A stretch of DNA of 64,000 nucleotides from Metellina segmentata (taxonomy: Eukaryota; Arthropoda; Arachnida; Araneae; Tetragnathidae), in contig OX375873.1 in assembly GCA_947359465.1 (NCBI GenBank), positions 134,060,899 through 134,124,898 on the forward strand, written 5' to 3'. Under the pieces are notes generated by a model that did no database searches, was not told the origin of the DNA, and worked only from the letters and a program-made list of their open reading frames with translations. A program made the position numbers and the translations under genes. Of the stretch, positions 1-10,470 are shown piece by piece. Every line of letters begins with the position of its first letter. Positions within the stretch are counted from its first letter, which is position 1.

Positions 1-362
1 AAATTGTGTTTTAGAGCTATCCCCCTAGCTCTGGAATCGGGACGAAAGTGTGTCTTCAGCTAATTCCATGCTTCTGCACCACTGGAAATTCCTTCAGTTA
101 CCATTCAATACTAGGGGCTCACATTCATATAAATTGTAGTAGAGGCCTTATTTCAGTGTCTGTTGATTTCTTTTATCTGTTTTCCATTGCCTTCTTTGGA
201 CTCTGGAGGTATTTCTTTTTCTGTGACGATGTCCCAGAAGTCTCTCTCGAAGTAAGACTCTCACATCTGAACACCATTAGGAATAGTTGGTTCCATCCAG
301 TGGTTTGATTTTAAAGTAAGAATCATCCATCTAAAAAAAAAAGTCCAGGCTGGTGAGATAAA

Positions 363-545
363 AATAATACTGCAAACTGGCCTTCTACTTTTTACTTAGA
401 ACAAAAATTTTAAGTTTAAAAAAAAATCTCCAATCTTGGGCTAAGGCAGTATGAAAACTAATAATACTGCAAACTGGCCCTCCTACTTTTAACTACTCGG
501 AACAAAAATTTTAAGTTTAAAAAGGAATCTCCACATGGGCTCAGG
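363..545. repeat. two-copy tandem repeat, about 97-bp unit
   Basis: Two imperfect copies, each opening with ATAATACTGCAAACTGGCC (near 364 and 461) and continuing into a stretch containing ACAAAAATTTTAAGTTTAAA. They differ by a few substitutions and small indels. No coding sense is evident. The first 360 bases of the window hold no supported gene. Confidence 0.8.
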
Positions 546-1448
546 TCCATAACCAATATCACCCACATATTGTGGAAAAGCAAAGTGCCCAGTGATATGT
601 GGAGTAAAAATTAAATCATCAGATTTAAAGAGTTAAAAACATTTATTAATTAAAAGCTGTAAAAACTATTTACAGAAAAAAAAAACAAAGGTTGGAAAAC
701 CAGAGTTCCTCTTTTGTCCAATGTAGGACAAAAATTGTTCACTTTTATACTTCTTGTATCTAAAAATTAGCATAAATATCTCAATAGAAAGATTGCCATA
801 AACAAAATCATAATACTGCATTAAGTACATGATTGGTCATAATATTATGACCACACACCCTTTATAGGTGTGATGTCATACTGTGGCCAATCACAAAAGC
901 ATGACAACTCAACTTGTTTGTTGTTTACATAATCATAACCAAACAAGAAGGAGATGCAAACATGCGAAGATGGATTCTAATAAACAGGTTATCTTTAACA
1001 TTTTTTCATCGTCTGTTGGAAAAACATTCCTCAGGGCAAAATCAAAACGGAAACGAAAATAAAAAATAATATTGATACTTAACAGTTTGAAGGCTTGAAA
1101 CAATGCTTTCCAAATGTGTCTTACTTTTTTTAATGTGAGGGCTTCTGTGTGTTTTGAGATTACTTTCCATCTTTTTGTGGTAGAGGAGAAAAAACAAATA
1201 GCCGCTGGATAACCCCGAACAACGACACTGATTTAACTAAAGTTTTAGCAGTGTCAGAAACAAACAAGTTTAAGCTGTGACAGCCACAAAAATTAAAAAA
1301 AGCCCTTGGAAATTTTCTGGCAATACAGCTTTGGACGCCTCTTTGGTTCCCCAGTATATTGGCGCCAACGCGTGCGTTCCTTGTACTCCTAATTGACTGA
1401 CTTGACTTGGCTGACTATAAACAAACCTAGAGCGACCGCTCCTCTTGC

Positions 1449-1760
1449 TCTACCCAAGGGCTGGCTTCGTATTGGGACAAGCAGAGACACGAACCGATAT
1501 CAAGCGTCGGTTCGAGGATCTGGACATTCCCTACTTCGCGCTAAATGTCAGAACTCTGGCAGCTCTTGCCTTTGTTCCTGTGGAGTACGTGGAGCACACG
1601 TTTGAGAACTTGTTGCAGACCGCGTTCTTCACACAGTACCAATCTTTACTGCAGCCTCTCGTCAAATACTTTGAAAGAACTTGGATAGGAGCCCTTCTCA
1701 ATGGAGGAGGTGCCCGGAGAGCTCCTCTCTACTCGCACAGTCTATGGACTGGAAAGTCAA
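1449..1760 (+). pseudogene. MULE (Mutator-like) transposase, C-terminal fragment
   Basis: An open stretch of about 100 codons reads like the C-terminal part of the MULE/FLYWCH-associated transposases common in arthropod genomes. Visible landmarks are ALAFVPVEYVEHTFENLL, then YFERTWIGALL, then RRAPLYSHSLW. In the family the last motif is the conserved RRAPLFP-LWN segment preceding the final conserved block. The N-terminal catalytic half is absent, and after SLW the frame runs into unrelated sequence and the hairpin repeat, so this is a dead fragment. The start is not a real initiation site. The family assignment rests on remembered motif order, without a search. Confidence 0.6.
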
Positions 1761-1814
1761 ATCAGGATTATAGGAATTATGAAGATAGTTTTGCCGTCCA
1801 GGAAATTCTCTCTA

Positions 1815-1936
1815 CGAAAGTAATGTTGGTTTGCAAAGCAAACCAATTGGGATCTGCGAAAGGAGTGTTGGTTTGCGAAGCAATCCCCTGGGGTTAGCGA
1901 GCGTAAGCAAGCAGGGGGCAGAGCCCCCTAGTGTAG
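1815..1936 (+). repeat. hairpin-chain repeat, copy 1
   Basis: A locally GC-rich block of short inverted repeats in series. TTGGTTTGC-AAA-GCAAACCAA forms a 9-bp stem. It is followed by a GCGAGCGTAAGCAAGC direct-repeat spacer and AGGGGGC-AGA-GCCCCCT, a 7-bp stem. The same ordered blocks recur at 36.3, 37.7 and 37.9 kb, in either orientation. It directly follows the MULE fragment. Function unknown. Confidence 0.75.
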
Positions 1937-2411
1937 TAAAATTTATGTAACTGAACATTTTTGCTTGTTATTTTTATGATAGTCTTAAAAAAATGGTTAT
2001 GGTGTACTGCTAAGCATAATTTTTTTGTGAAATAACGGTTTCTGAAATATGTATTTTTGCATTAAGGTACAAATTTTTTCATTTGTGCAACTAAATTGTA
2101 ACCACTTTGAAATATAATTAGAATAAAAGTTGCAGGGGTCACACCTTCAATTCTATTTTCATTACAGAATTCAATATTTAATTAGATTCTATCTACTTGC
2201 TTACATGTGTTATGTTTTCAACTAGTTAACTGACATTTCTTAAAGTAAACAAGTTTAAATTAGCATTAAATGAAAGTGCTAGTTGCAACATTTTTAATAA
2301 TTAAGGAACTAGTAGATTTCGTAATTTCAAGTGGTTTAGAACAATCTTTATTTTTAAGGGGTATTTTCCAAAATGTTATTAATTTAAAGAAATGTCTTAA
2401 ATATTTTTCAG

Positions 2412-2571
2412 CCCTAGAAACATTTTGAAGAAAAAGGGAAAATTTTACCTTGCTGCATTTCCGAACTCCCTCCCAAGTGGCCAGTGGTTCATGTCGTCAC
2501 CCTTACGCAGGAAGGCTTTGGATAAGTTATTACAAAGAGTGGAACTGGTAGAAGATATCACTAATGGTTGA
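2412..2571 (+). CDS. candidate last coding exon, unidentified protein
   Basis: A pyrimidine-rich acceptor (TATTTTTCAG, ending at 2411) is followed by 53 open codons and a TGA. The first base completes a split codon, so the preceding intron would be in phase 2. The peptide has ordinary globular composition (segments KKKGKFYLAAFPNSLPSGQW and RRKALDKLLQRVELVEDI), unlike the low-complexity reading of nearby AT-rich frames. I do not recognise the protein. No upstream exon was found; the preceding 2.4 kb is mostly repeat. A possible AATAAA lies 490 bases downstream. It could also be a chance open frame or an old processed fragment. Confidence 0.4.
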
Positions 2572-2705
2572 TGATTGATTGAAATATTTTTAAGTGTAGA
2601 CATGGTAGAAAAAGATCTTAATGACAGTTGATGGTTATTGGAGGTTATTATCGAACAGAACTGTGTAGATTATATCTTACTGATGGTTGATGGTTGTTGG
2701 AAAAA
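2545..2705 (+). repeat. degenerate triplicate around GGTTGATG
   Basis: Three spaced imperfect copies of a block reading GTAGA..ATAT/ATCTTA...TGATGGTTGATGGTT occur just past, and partly over, the end of the candidate last exon. If that exon is real this is a 3' UTR repeat. Confidence 0.5.
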
Positions 2706-3060
2706 CTTTTCCCTTGCAGTGTTTTTAACTTACAATTTCATAACCTTGTATGTCTTGTATGCTTTATGTGTAATCGTGAGCTCGACCATAAATGTGTTCT
2801 CTTTAAAAAGCAATCATGACCTCTCATTGCACATTATTGTTTACATATTTTACAGTAATTAGATATCAAGGTATTGAATCCATCATTATCATCAACATTA
2901 CTATGTGTAATTTCATGTGCAATTAATATATCTCTATCACTGCCTAAAAATATTTTATGTTCCAAGTAAATGAGATTGTTTTTTTCTACCAAAATACTAT
3001 TTTATTACTCTAGCAAAATATTCTTTAAGGTTTAGAAAGTTGGTAGCATTCTCCAATAGT

Positions 3061-3066
3061 AATAAA
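3061..3066 (+). terminator. possible AATAAA polyadenylation signal
   Basis: AATAAA followed 14 bases later by TTTGA and a run of 25 T (3086-3110). The position fits the end of a transcript containing the candidate exon at 2,412-2,571. AATAAA is frequent by chance in such AT-rich DNA. Confidence 0.25.
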
Positions 3067-3682
3067 GTGTCTATTTTTAGTTTGATTTTTTTTTTTTTTT
3101 TTTTTTTTTTGACTGCAGGTGTTCATTAAATTAAGACATTTAGAACTAAATTTTAGGAAATTTGTTAGGTGTGAAAAATATTGAAACGTTTGCAACTTAA
3201 TGTTATTTTAGTTGAAAAATATAAAATCTGAACCAACCAAACAAATATGCCTTTGCAGGAATCGTGTTATAAAATCGACAGTTCTTAAGGGGTTGTCTAA
3301 ATTGACATTTCCTTTATGATTCGTTGCTCAAATGCAATGAAAATTATCCCTTTTTTGAAAAATCGCAGGGTATTAGATATGGGTCCTTTACAAGCTGAGC
3401 ACAAGTAATAGGGGTAAGTGAAAATGAACCATCAATGATTCGAAAGCAATGCTTTGTTCTAAGACGATGCTGTATATTGGGATGTCACATCCTGTATCCG
3501 TTTTAGGTTATTACATATCATGAGCATCTACTAAAATGCTTAATTCTGAAAGTTCTGCTCAGTTGAATTTGATCAATTCATTGAATAAGGAAGGCACAGA
3601 CTTGAAACGTTGAATTATTAGCCTTTTGAGGTGAAAACTGTAAGACGACCTTAAATTGAAGGGTATCGGGCCTTTTCTCCTT

Positions 3683-5785
3683 CAGGGTTCCCACTCTTTT
3701 TTTCTAACTAAAAATAAGGACTTTCTAAGCACTTTCCAGGTCAAAATAAGGACTTAAATAAAACATTGAAGAAACCGTATTACACAATGTAATACCTGAC
3801 TTTCGACCAAATGGGGATGCTCTTACAGATTAGTGAATCTTATAAGAGTAGTAGTATGTAAAAAATTTAATATTCAAGTCTATTTTCTAAAAATTATACA
3901 CAAATAATGCCGCACAAAATGAGATTTTTCAAACTAAGCCTTCTGATTTTTACAAAATTTAGCAGTTAATATATGGGCATTTACGTGTACACGTATTAGT
4001 AATATGCGTAAGTACATAAACAGATTATAGAATGGAGACCGCAAAAAAAAACTTTGGATGGTTTTATTTAATCTCTTCACAGTGCTTTTGCTTTTATAAA
4101 AAGGTAAAGAAAGAGTTAAGTTTGATGAGGACCGGACTTGGTGTTGTTGGTCTCAAAGCTGCAGTTTGATTTAGTTTTCTTAATCTTTTCATATAATTTT
4201 GTTTTTACTTTTTAATGGTCTTTAGGGTAGTGTATGAGCAAGTTTTTAGCATATTGCTGCTCATGGGTAGAAAACATCATTTTGTGTTGTCTGGGTCAAG
4301 TTCCTTCCTGATCCACCAACACTTTCATTTTCGAAAATTTCTTAATTTTCGTTTTTGAAATTACAGTGCTTACCTTGTTGTGTCTGCAGCTTCAGCCTGC
4401 TTATGAAATGGAAATTACTCATCCCAGTAATTATTTTATAATACACTTTCATAAATTCATAATGAAAATAAGAAGTAAATTCATTTTTTGGCACATCAGA
4501 GGTTTTAATAAAATAAAATTAGTGGCAAACTATTCATTTTCTAAAAGGATTGCAAGTTGCATACGGCAGAGTCGAATTTGACTGGATCTGAGATCGAACG
4601 AGTTTTGAAGAAAATATTTTCCTGTGAACCAAAACAAATCATAAGAGTTATGCAAAAACTTTGATAAATTTATAAAAAGTTTAAAAAAATAAAATTCAAT
4701 TTTATTGAATAGGGATTCAACTAGTTGCCACCGTCCTAGCCTAAGCCATTTGGTGTATTGCCACATAATTTTGAACCACGGTCACATGACGAGACACCCG
4801 AGCTGGCGCCTCACTCTCCAAACTTCCACACTAACCCAATGTGAGGACTTTCTGCTACGACAGATTTAAGGTGCACCAGCCGCCTATACACCATATGCTT
4901 ACAAACATAATTTTAATGAAAAATTTTTTTTTTGAAAATGATCATCTAAGTTGACGTTGGAAACAGATTGCGCATGGCATTACAAATGCAAAGTGAAATT
5001 CAAGCACAGTCGGCCATTGAGTATTTGTTACACGGATACAAAGAGAGAAATTATAAAGCATAGAAAAATTACTTTCATTTTCGGTCAGCGGCCAAATGTG
5101 ATAAGAGTCCGAAATTTCCAGTTTTCAAACGACTTTTCCAGATTCTTAAAATTTCCTGATTATTTAAGGTTTTCCAGCACTCTTGGTTTACGTTTTTGTG
5201 ATCTTTTTCTCCAATGTTTTCTTTAATTGAGCGGTTTTTTTTTTTCGGAACTGATAACCAATTGCTTCAAATTTTCAAAGCAGAATCACCCCCGAAAATC
5301 TTCAATTTTTTTTTTACTGGTATAGTTTTTACAAAGAATTGGTAACTGAATAAAACAAAATTAATTTACTTTTGATGATTGTATTCTACTAGTTTCCTCT
5401 ACCAGGGCAACTATTTTGTGAATTGCAAGAGTCAGTCACAAGTCGAAAACAGACCAATTTTCAAAAGTGTATTATGTGCTCATCAAGATACATGTTCATC
5501 AAGAGTCAATCGACGATTTGTATCTCACGTATCAAGGGTTGCCATTCAAGCAAGCCAATTCCCGAATCATCACCAAAAACGTACTTGTAAGTAGTTTTAT
5601 CGACAGTCAGCCGCTATAAAAAGGTTGGAAATATTGTGAAAAATTTCGTCATTTGAAAACTGAATTTTGTTTTCAAAGGAAAATAAGCACTTTCTAAGGA
5701 CTATTGATGAAAAATAATCACTTCTAAGGGCCCTTAGAAATGGAAGGTCAAAATAAGCACTTTCTAAGCACCCGTGGGAACCCTG
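3683..5785. mobile_element. TIR DNA transposon relic, CAGGGTTCCCAC ends
   Basis: Left end CAGGGTTCCCAC at 3683, right end GTGGGAACCCTG at 5774-5785, flanked by TCCTT on both sides, which reads as a 5-bp target duplication. Subterminal sequence near both ends repeats AATAAGSACTTTCTAAG. The interior is AT-rich, has no intact transposase and carries a partial SINE at 4.76-4.91 kb. The end sequence resembles hAT-type ends, but hAT duplications are normally 8 bp, so the superfamily is left open. Confidence 0.7.
4763..4908 (-). mobile_element. tRNA-derived SINE (family A), partial
   Basis: On the minus strand this matches the middle of the family seen complete at 45,250-45,584: the segment from TGTTTGTAAGC through GGTGCACCTTAAATCTGTCG to TTGAACCACGG in reverse. 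The tRNA-like head and 3' tail are missing. It lies inside the 3,683-5,785 transposon. Confidence 0.75.
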
Positions 5786-6379
5786 TCCTTGCAGCTGATA
5801 ACAAGCTGTTTTTAAAACTTCTCAAAGAGGTGATTTTTTTTTGAAAATTTGAAAGCATTCCAAAATTTTAGTGGTTTATCCACCATTCAAACGCCAAGTT
5901 ATTTTAATCATTCAAGTATTAAAATCCGTCAAAGGATCGGAAATTCTTTGGATCCTCTCGGAATGTTTCATTTATTTTCATTACAGAACATTTCTTTGGC
6001 TTATTACTGTTGCCTGGAACCTTTCAATTATTTAAGATGCAAACATTGTTGCAGGCATTTACATTTTACCTTTTCAATGCTATTAACTTTTTGAACTACT
6101 CAATATTATCTATTTTATTTTTTGTTGAATAAAGAAAACCCAATTGTATATTTTATGTATTATAGGTTTTCCTTTAAATGTTTTGAAAGTGATTGTTGAG
6201 GGGGGCATTTGCATAAGCCTCCAAGTCCTTATTAATTTTGTATAATTATGTGTTCCTCTATATATCTTGTTAATTAATATCCTAAAGAGCAAATAAAACT
6301 GAATTCATTTGAATTTTTTGTGAATAGGTCATTAATACTAATCACAGATCAAAGTAAAATTGGAATAGCACCATGAAGG
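5786..6379. other. stretch without recognisable gene
   Basis: AT-rich sequence with short open frames only. I see no splice-bounded exon, repeat copy or RNA gene here. Confidence 0.6.
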
Positions 6380-7015
6380 CAGGGTTGGGCCGTTACTTGT
6401 TTAAATGCAACTTGTTACAATTAAAATTACTTTTCGTAAAAAAATAACGAATTACCTGTGAAATTACTACATTTTAATAGTAACACATTACAATTACCTA
6501 TATGATTACTTTTTTCGACAAAATTCCATATTTACAAATGTTTTTAAAATGATGTAGGAATCAATAAACTAAAAAATTTTTATCAACTTCATTACATCTT
6601 TATACGAAAATCTATTTATTGTTATACAGCAAAAGCTGCATCTCAAAATTTTTATCACGTACACGGCTGTGATTGGGTCGGAGACACAAACCGCCAGAAA
6701 TAAACAATCTTTCAACAACAGCAATGGCTGGCAAGGGAGTATTGTATTTTACAAACATGCTTTTTACTGTTGGTAGAGAACAGAATGCAGAAAAACTACA
6801 ATCCTTGTTTTGAAAATAAGTGGATGACTCAAAATCTATTTTTAACACCTTGTGTTAAAGAAATATTGAGCGGTTCACAATACTTTAAGAGTCCTTTGAG
6901 TTTTGTAACATGTTACTGTAACTAAAATTACTTTATCAAAAATTTTGTAACGAATTACCTATAAGATTACTGTAAAAAGTAATTATTGCAAGTAACGCGT
7001 TACCGCCCAACCCTG
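6380..7015. mobile_element. internally deleted hAT transposon
   Basis: Left end CAGGGTTGGGCCGTTAC, right end GTTACCGCCCAACCCTG. Both subterminal regions are rich in TAAC/GTTAC repeats (TTACTGTAACTAAAATTAC, TAACGCGTTACC). The flanks CATGAAGG and CATGGGGG are a plausible diverged 8-bp target duplication (6/8). The interior keeps a piece of transposase on the minus strand, so this is a deletion derivative of an autonomous hAT element. Confidence 0.8.
6612..6848 (-). pseudogene. hAT transposase dimerisation domain (hATC) remnant
   Basis: A 78-codon frame ending in TAA reads as the C-terminal hATC domain. PTVKSMFVKYNTPLP is followed by AVVERLFISGGLCLRP and DKNFEMQLLLYNNK. These match the family order P-x-VERLFS-x-GG-x-RN-L-x-NFE. 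The RNase H-like catalytic core is missing. The frame is open only because the element was truncated inward from the 5' side; it cannot encode an active transposase. Confidence 0.75.
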
Positions 7016-7987
7016 CATGGGGGGCATATTATAAAATGGACAGTATTGTTTAAAAAGCTAAATTAAGATGGACATTAGACAAGATCAATATGCATTGATA
7101 TATGATGCTAAAAAGATTATTCGTGAAGTTCTTTCAAGTTATTTGATTCAAGTTAAAATTAATATTATTCAATTGTTAAAACTACAATGTATCATTTTAA
7201 GCAAGTTTAAGAGAGAATTGAAAATGAATGTTGGGATGTAGGCCTAAATAATTTCAGTTTCACTTTACACCTAATTCTGTTTTTACACGTTCCTGAAGAA
7301 TATGCATAAAAAGACATAGTATCTATGGAAGAAAAATTTGGTACCAAATCTAATAAATCAGTAAAGATAATTTTTTAAAACATGAAAATATTCGTTTTAA
7401 CTTGTGTATTTTGTTGGAATAAAATAATATATAATGAAAGTGTATTAAAGTAAATTTACATTTGAAATGATAAAAATTCTTCACAAAGAAAAAATCTGTT
7501 TTGCTTAACACGATTTTATTCAATTTTCACTTTCTGAAAATAAACAGCAGATACATTTTTTTACGACTGGAATAGCACTAGAAATGTTGTAGACATTGTC
7601 TTCCTCTATTAATTAATTTCTGTAATCTCTTGAGCAAAATCAGCACGAATCTCTCACTGATGTTTCACGAACGAATTCGGTTATTAATCGTTGTGTTCTG
7701 GTTAGGCAGTTATACGATTCTCTAAGAGACTCAACAACTTAAGTTCACACTGAAACTTCCCAGTGCATTCCTCATTAGTGTGTGAAAAAATAGAAATGAT
7801 GCTATGTCACAAATAAAAAAAAAATTTCTTATAATTTAGGCAAAAAAATTCTTAGAAATTGGCTTGGCCCACTCGTGTTAAATCAAAATGACTCGTGTGA
7901 AAAGAGAATGAAATATTTATTTTGAATTCATGTTAAATCAAATTCATGTAAAAAAAAGTGCAAAAACAGAATCAAGGATATTATGCT
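7016..7987. other. AT-rich stretch without recognisable gene
   Basis: Contains a 57-codon open frame (7,068-7,241, plus strand) that I do not recognise and judge probably fortuitous. Nothing else stands out. Confidence 0.5.
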
Positions 7988-8433
7988 CAGCAATGTGGAT
8001 CGGGTAAATACCCAGTGGATAGGGTAAATATAATAACATTAATTTTTTAAGAAATATATAACTAAAATTGAAATTGTTTTTAAAATTACTTATTTTCAAA
8101 TGCAATAATGTTGTACAATCTGGTTTATGCAAGAAAGGTGTATTGCAGAGAAATTTGCTCTGCTATGGTAATTTTTTCAGCACAAGAAAATTGTAACCTC
8201 ATTTCATGAACAAAGAAAGGATGTTTTTCACAAAATACTTTAAAATACAGAATTGTTTTTTCATTTTAATCTGGTACTATTCAATTTAGTCATCATGTCT
8301 TGAATAAACTGTTTTGTGGTAGTTAGTAGTTAAACCTAATGAAAAACTTTAAATACCTACCAAAATAACCATTATGCGTAAATACCCTGGGTATTTACCC
8401 GAAAAAATAATGTCCTGGTATTTTACATCACTG
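7988..8433. mobile_element. hAT-type MITE with GTAAATACCC subterminal repeats
   Basis: CAGCAATGT at the left end and ACATCACTG at the right are imperfect inverted termini. GGGTAAATACCC or GGTATTTACC motifs lie just inside both ends. Flanks ATTATGCT and ATTCTGCT match at 7 of 8 positions, as expected for an old hAT target duplication. No coding capacity. Confidence 0.7.
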
Positions 8434-8721
8434 ATTCTGCTTACATATTTCAGTTTTAGTAAACAAATGGAGCATACTATCCCACATTTCCATTATTTTA
8501 ATAGTTAAAAAAATTGGACACAAAAAGAATAAATTATGAAAGGCAAACGGGGATATTTGAACAGTCTAGATTTATTTGTTCTAGTTGTTGCTAGGGCATG
8601 GGGCTGTCATGTGACTACAGATGTCAAATGTGTTGATATTTGTTGTAAACATGAAAGTTATAAATATGCACTTTGATTCATTGAAAAAGTTAATAACATT
8701 TTTTGCTTTAGCTAAAAGGAT

Positions 8722-8919
8722 TTAATAATGTGTCACTCGTAAGAAAGTAACAAATTGTGGATGGTCTAGAAATGTATTCATCCCCAGGTCATGGTGTTCC
8801 AAGTCAACAAACCTAAAGCCATGGTGGAATAGGAGGCACCAAGCATACCAAAAGAAGGTGCCTGCATGAACAGCAAAAACAATTGTCTGGAAGTCCCTAT
8901 TTGACCATGGCTTTGCATG
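8722..8919 (-). pseudogene. uncharacterised ORF remnant
   Basis: Minus-strand frame of 65 codons between two stops with non-random composition, including HAKPWSNRDFQTIVFAVHAG, FFWYAWCLLFHHGFRF and LGMNTFLDHPQFV. The plus strand of the same bases is also mostly open (segments LKPWWNRRHQAYQKKVPA and DHGFACQNNFELNHPLG, broken by one TGA), so the true coding strand is uncertain. I do not recognise either product. No convincing splice sites are seen. It may be a decayed gene or transposon piece. Confidence 0.25.
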
Positions 8920-9073
8920 TCAAAATAATTTTGAATTAAACCATCCTCTTGGAGTTGCCTATACATATGGCATTCTGCACCACACAGGAAAGGTTTTAAA
9001 GACAAAATAGGTTTCTTTAGAAGCTGGTGTTCAATTAGCTATCTTGGTTTTTACTGTGCCTCATCTGTTACAA

Positions 9074-9825
9074 CAGGGTGGCAACAAAATCCTTGAAAAA
9101 AAGTTCCCTGATAGTCTCGCAAAAATTTCCCTGATTTAACAATTCCCTTACGAAATGTTGTAATCCGTGATTGGTATCGATATACAGTATTCACACAACA
9201 CTATTTTTAAATATTTAGGGTCGGAGGGTGTAAAAGGATCATTCTCCACAAATATTAGGTACTTTTTTTCTCTAGATATTTTAATTTCTATTGTTTGGAA
9301 CCCTTAATGGAACTCTTACAATTGCAATTAAAAAAACTGGAGAAAAAAATTTAAAATATTTTGACTAAGAAACTTTTTACACCTGAACCTAAATTGTCAT
9401 ACTATTCATCGAAACCAAATGCAGATATACATAAAAATTTCTACAAAAATGTAATTGCAAACAAAAATAATTAATTTAATACACAAAAAACATCATTTGT
9501 TGCACAAATTTTAAATTGTATCCAAGTTGTATTGCTAGCCTCGCGGCAACAAAACACTGCAGCCACGAAAGAAACAGCGGCTGCGGTTTCCACAGTGTTC
9601 AAAAATTACGATGCTATGGTTCTTTTTTCGAGTTACAATTTCATTGAATACGATTTATTCAATTCACAAAAGCACTCATAATCGCGCATCACTAAATACG
9701 ACAAAAGATAATAGTAACCGTTTAAATAGTCAAAATTTCCCTGATATTTTGTAAAATTTGGAAATTTTCCCTGATTTTTCCAGAAATAAAAAGTTCCCTG
9801 ATTTCCAGGTTCAGTTACCACCCTG
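9074..9825. mobile_element. non-autonomous TIR element, CAGGGTGGCAAC ends
   Basis: Left end CAGGGTGGCAAC at 9074, right end GTTACCACCCTG ending at 9825, with TACAA on both sides (9069-9073 and 9826-9830), a perfect 5-bp duplication. Subterminal TTCCCTGAT occurs several times near both ends. The same family, with the inner repeats on the opposite strand, is at 39,853-41,669. No transposase is visible. Confidence 0.85.
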
Positions 9826-10470
9826 TACAAAGTTAAGTTTTGTAGGGCAAGTTAAAACAGTGAGGTTCATTGGTTGGACCCTGAAAGATAGGTTGAAAAA
9901 TCGTAGATGAGACAATTTTTTAAATTACAAGGGTAAAATATTTTTGTACATAGGTCTCGTCTACAATTTTTCAACTTATGTACAAAAATATTCTACATTT
10001 GTCATTTAAAAATTTGTAATACAAGTCATTTTCTAACATGTAAACTTTTTTAGCCCTCAGTTTATTGTGCTTTTCTTGTCCCCTTAGAATCACAATAGAC
10101 GAGTTACTATAAAATTAACTGATTACAGACTCTTATCCAATTTATTCGACGATTGTACACAAATCTTCAAAGTAATCATCTTCAAAGCCTTATCCTTAAT
10201 TGTTTTGAATGACATTTCCATGGTTTCATTTAAATGTGGCTAATTATTCATTACAGATAAATAAAAACAAATTTAATAACTTCATATTTTGCTCTCAATA
10301 CTGATTCATCAAATCAATTTTAGCACTTCAGAAATTTGAACCTACTACTTTCTCATCTTGGAAAAAATAACCATTTTCAGCAAAGCCTATGAAGCAAATA
10401 TTTTTGTAATAACCAGAAACAGAATCTCAAATTACTACCCATATTTTACGAAGTTGCCACTTGGATTTAT
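9826..10470. other. stretch without recognisable gene
   Basis: Contains inverted copies of TTGTACATA/TATGTACAAAAATATT around 9,945-9,990. Otherwise featureless AT-rich DNA. Confidence 0.5.

Noticed and set aside
1..310. Minus-strand segment resembling the start of a copia-type gag (FERDFWDIVTEKEIPPES) and an 86-codon plus-strand frame
   Set aside because: Only one short motif-like similarity, broken by stops, with no other retrotransposon features nearby.
970..1062. 30-codon frame MDSNKQVIFNIFSS... ending in a basic tail, downstream of CCAATCA and TGATGTCA sequences
   Set aside because: Promoter-like motifs and a tiny frame are not enough; no downstream exon in a matching phase was found.
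7068..7241. 57-codon frame beginning MDIRQDQYALIYDAKKIIRE
   Set aside because: Composition follows local AT bias after the first 20 codons and there are no splice or homology grounds.
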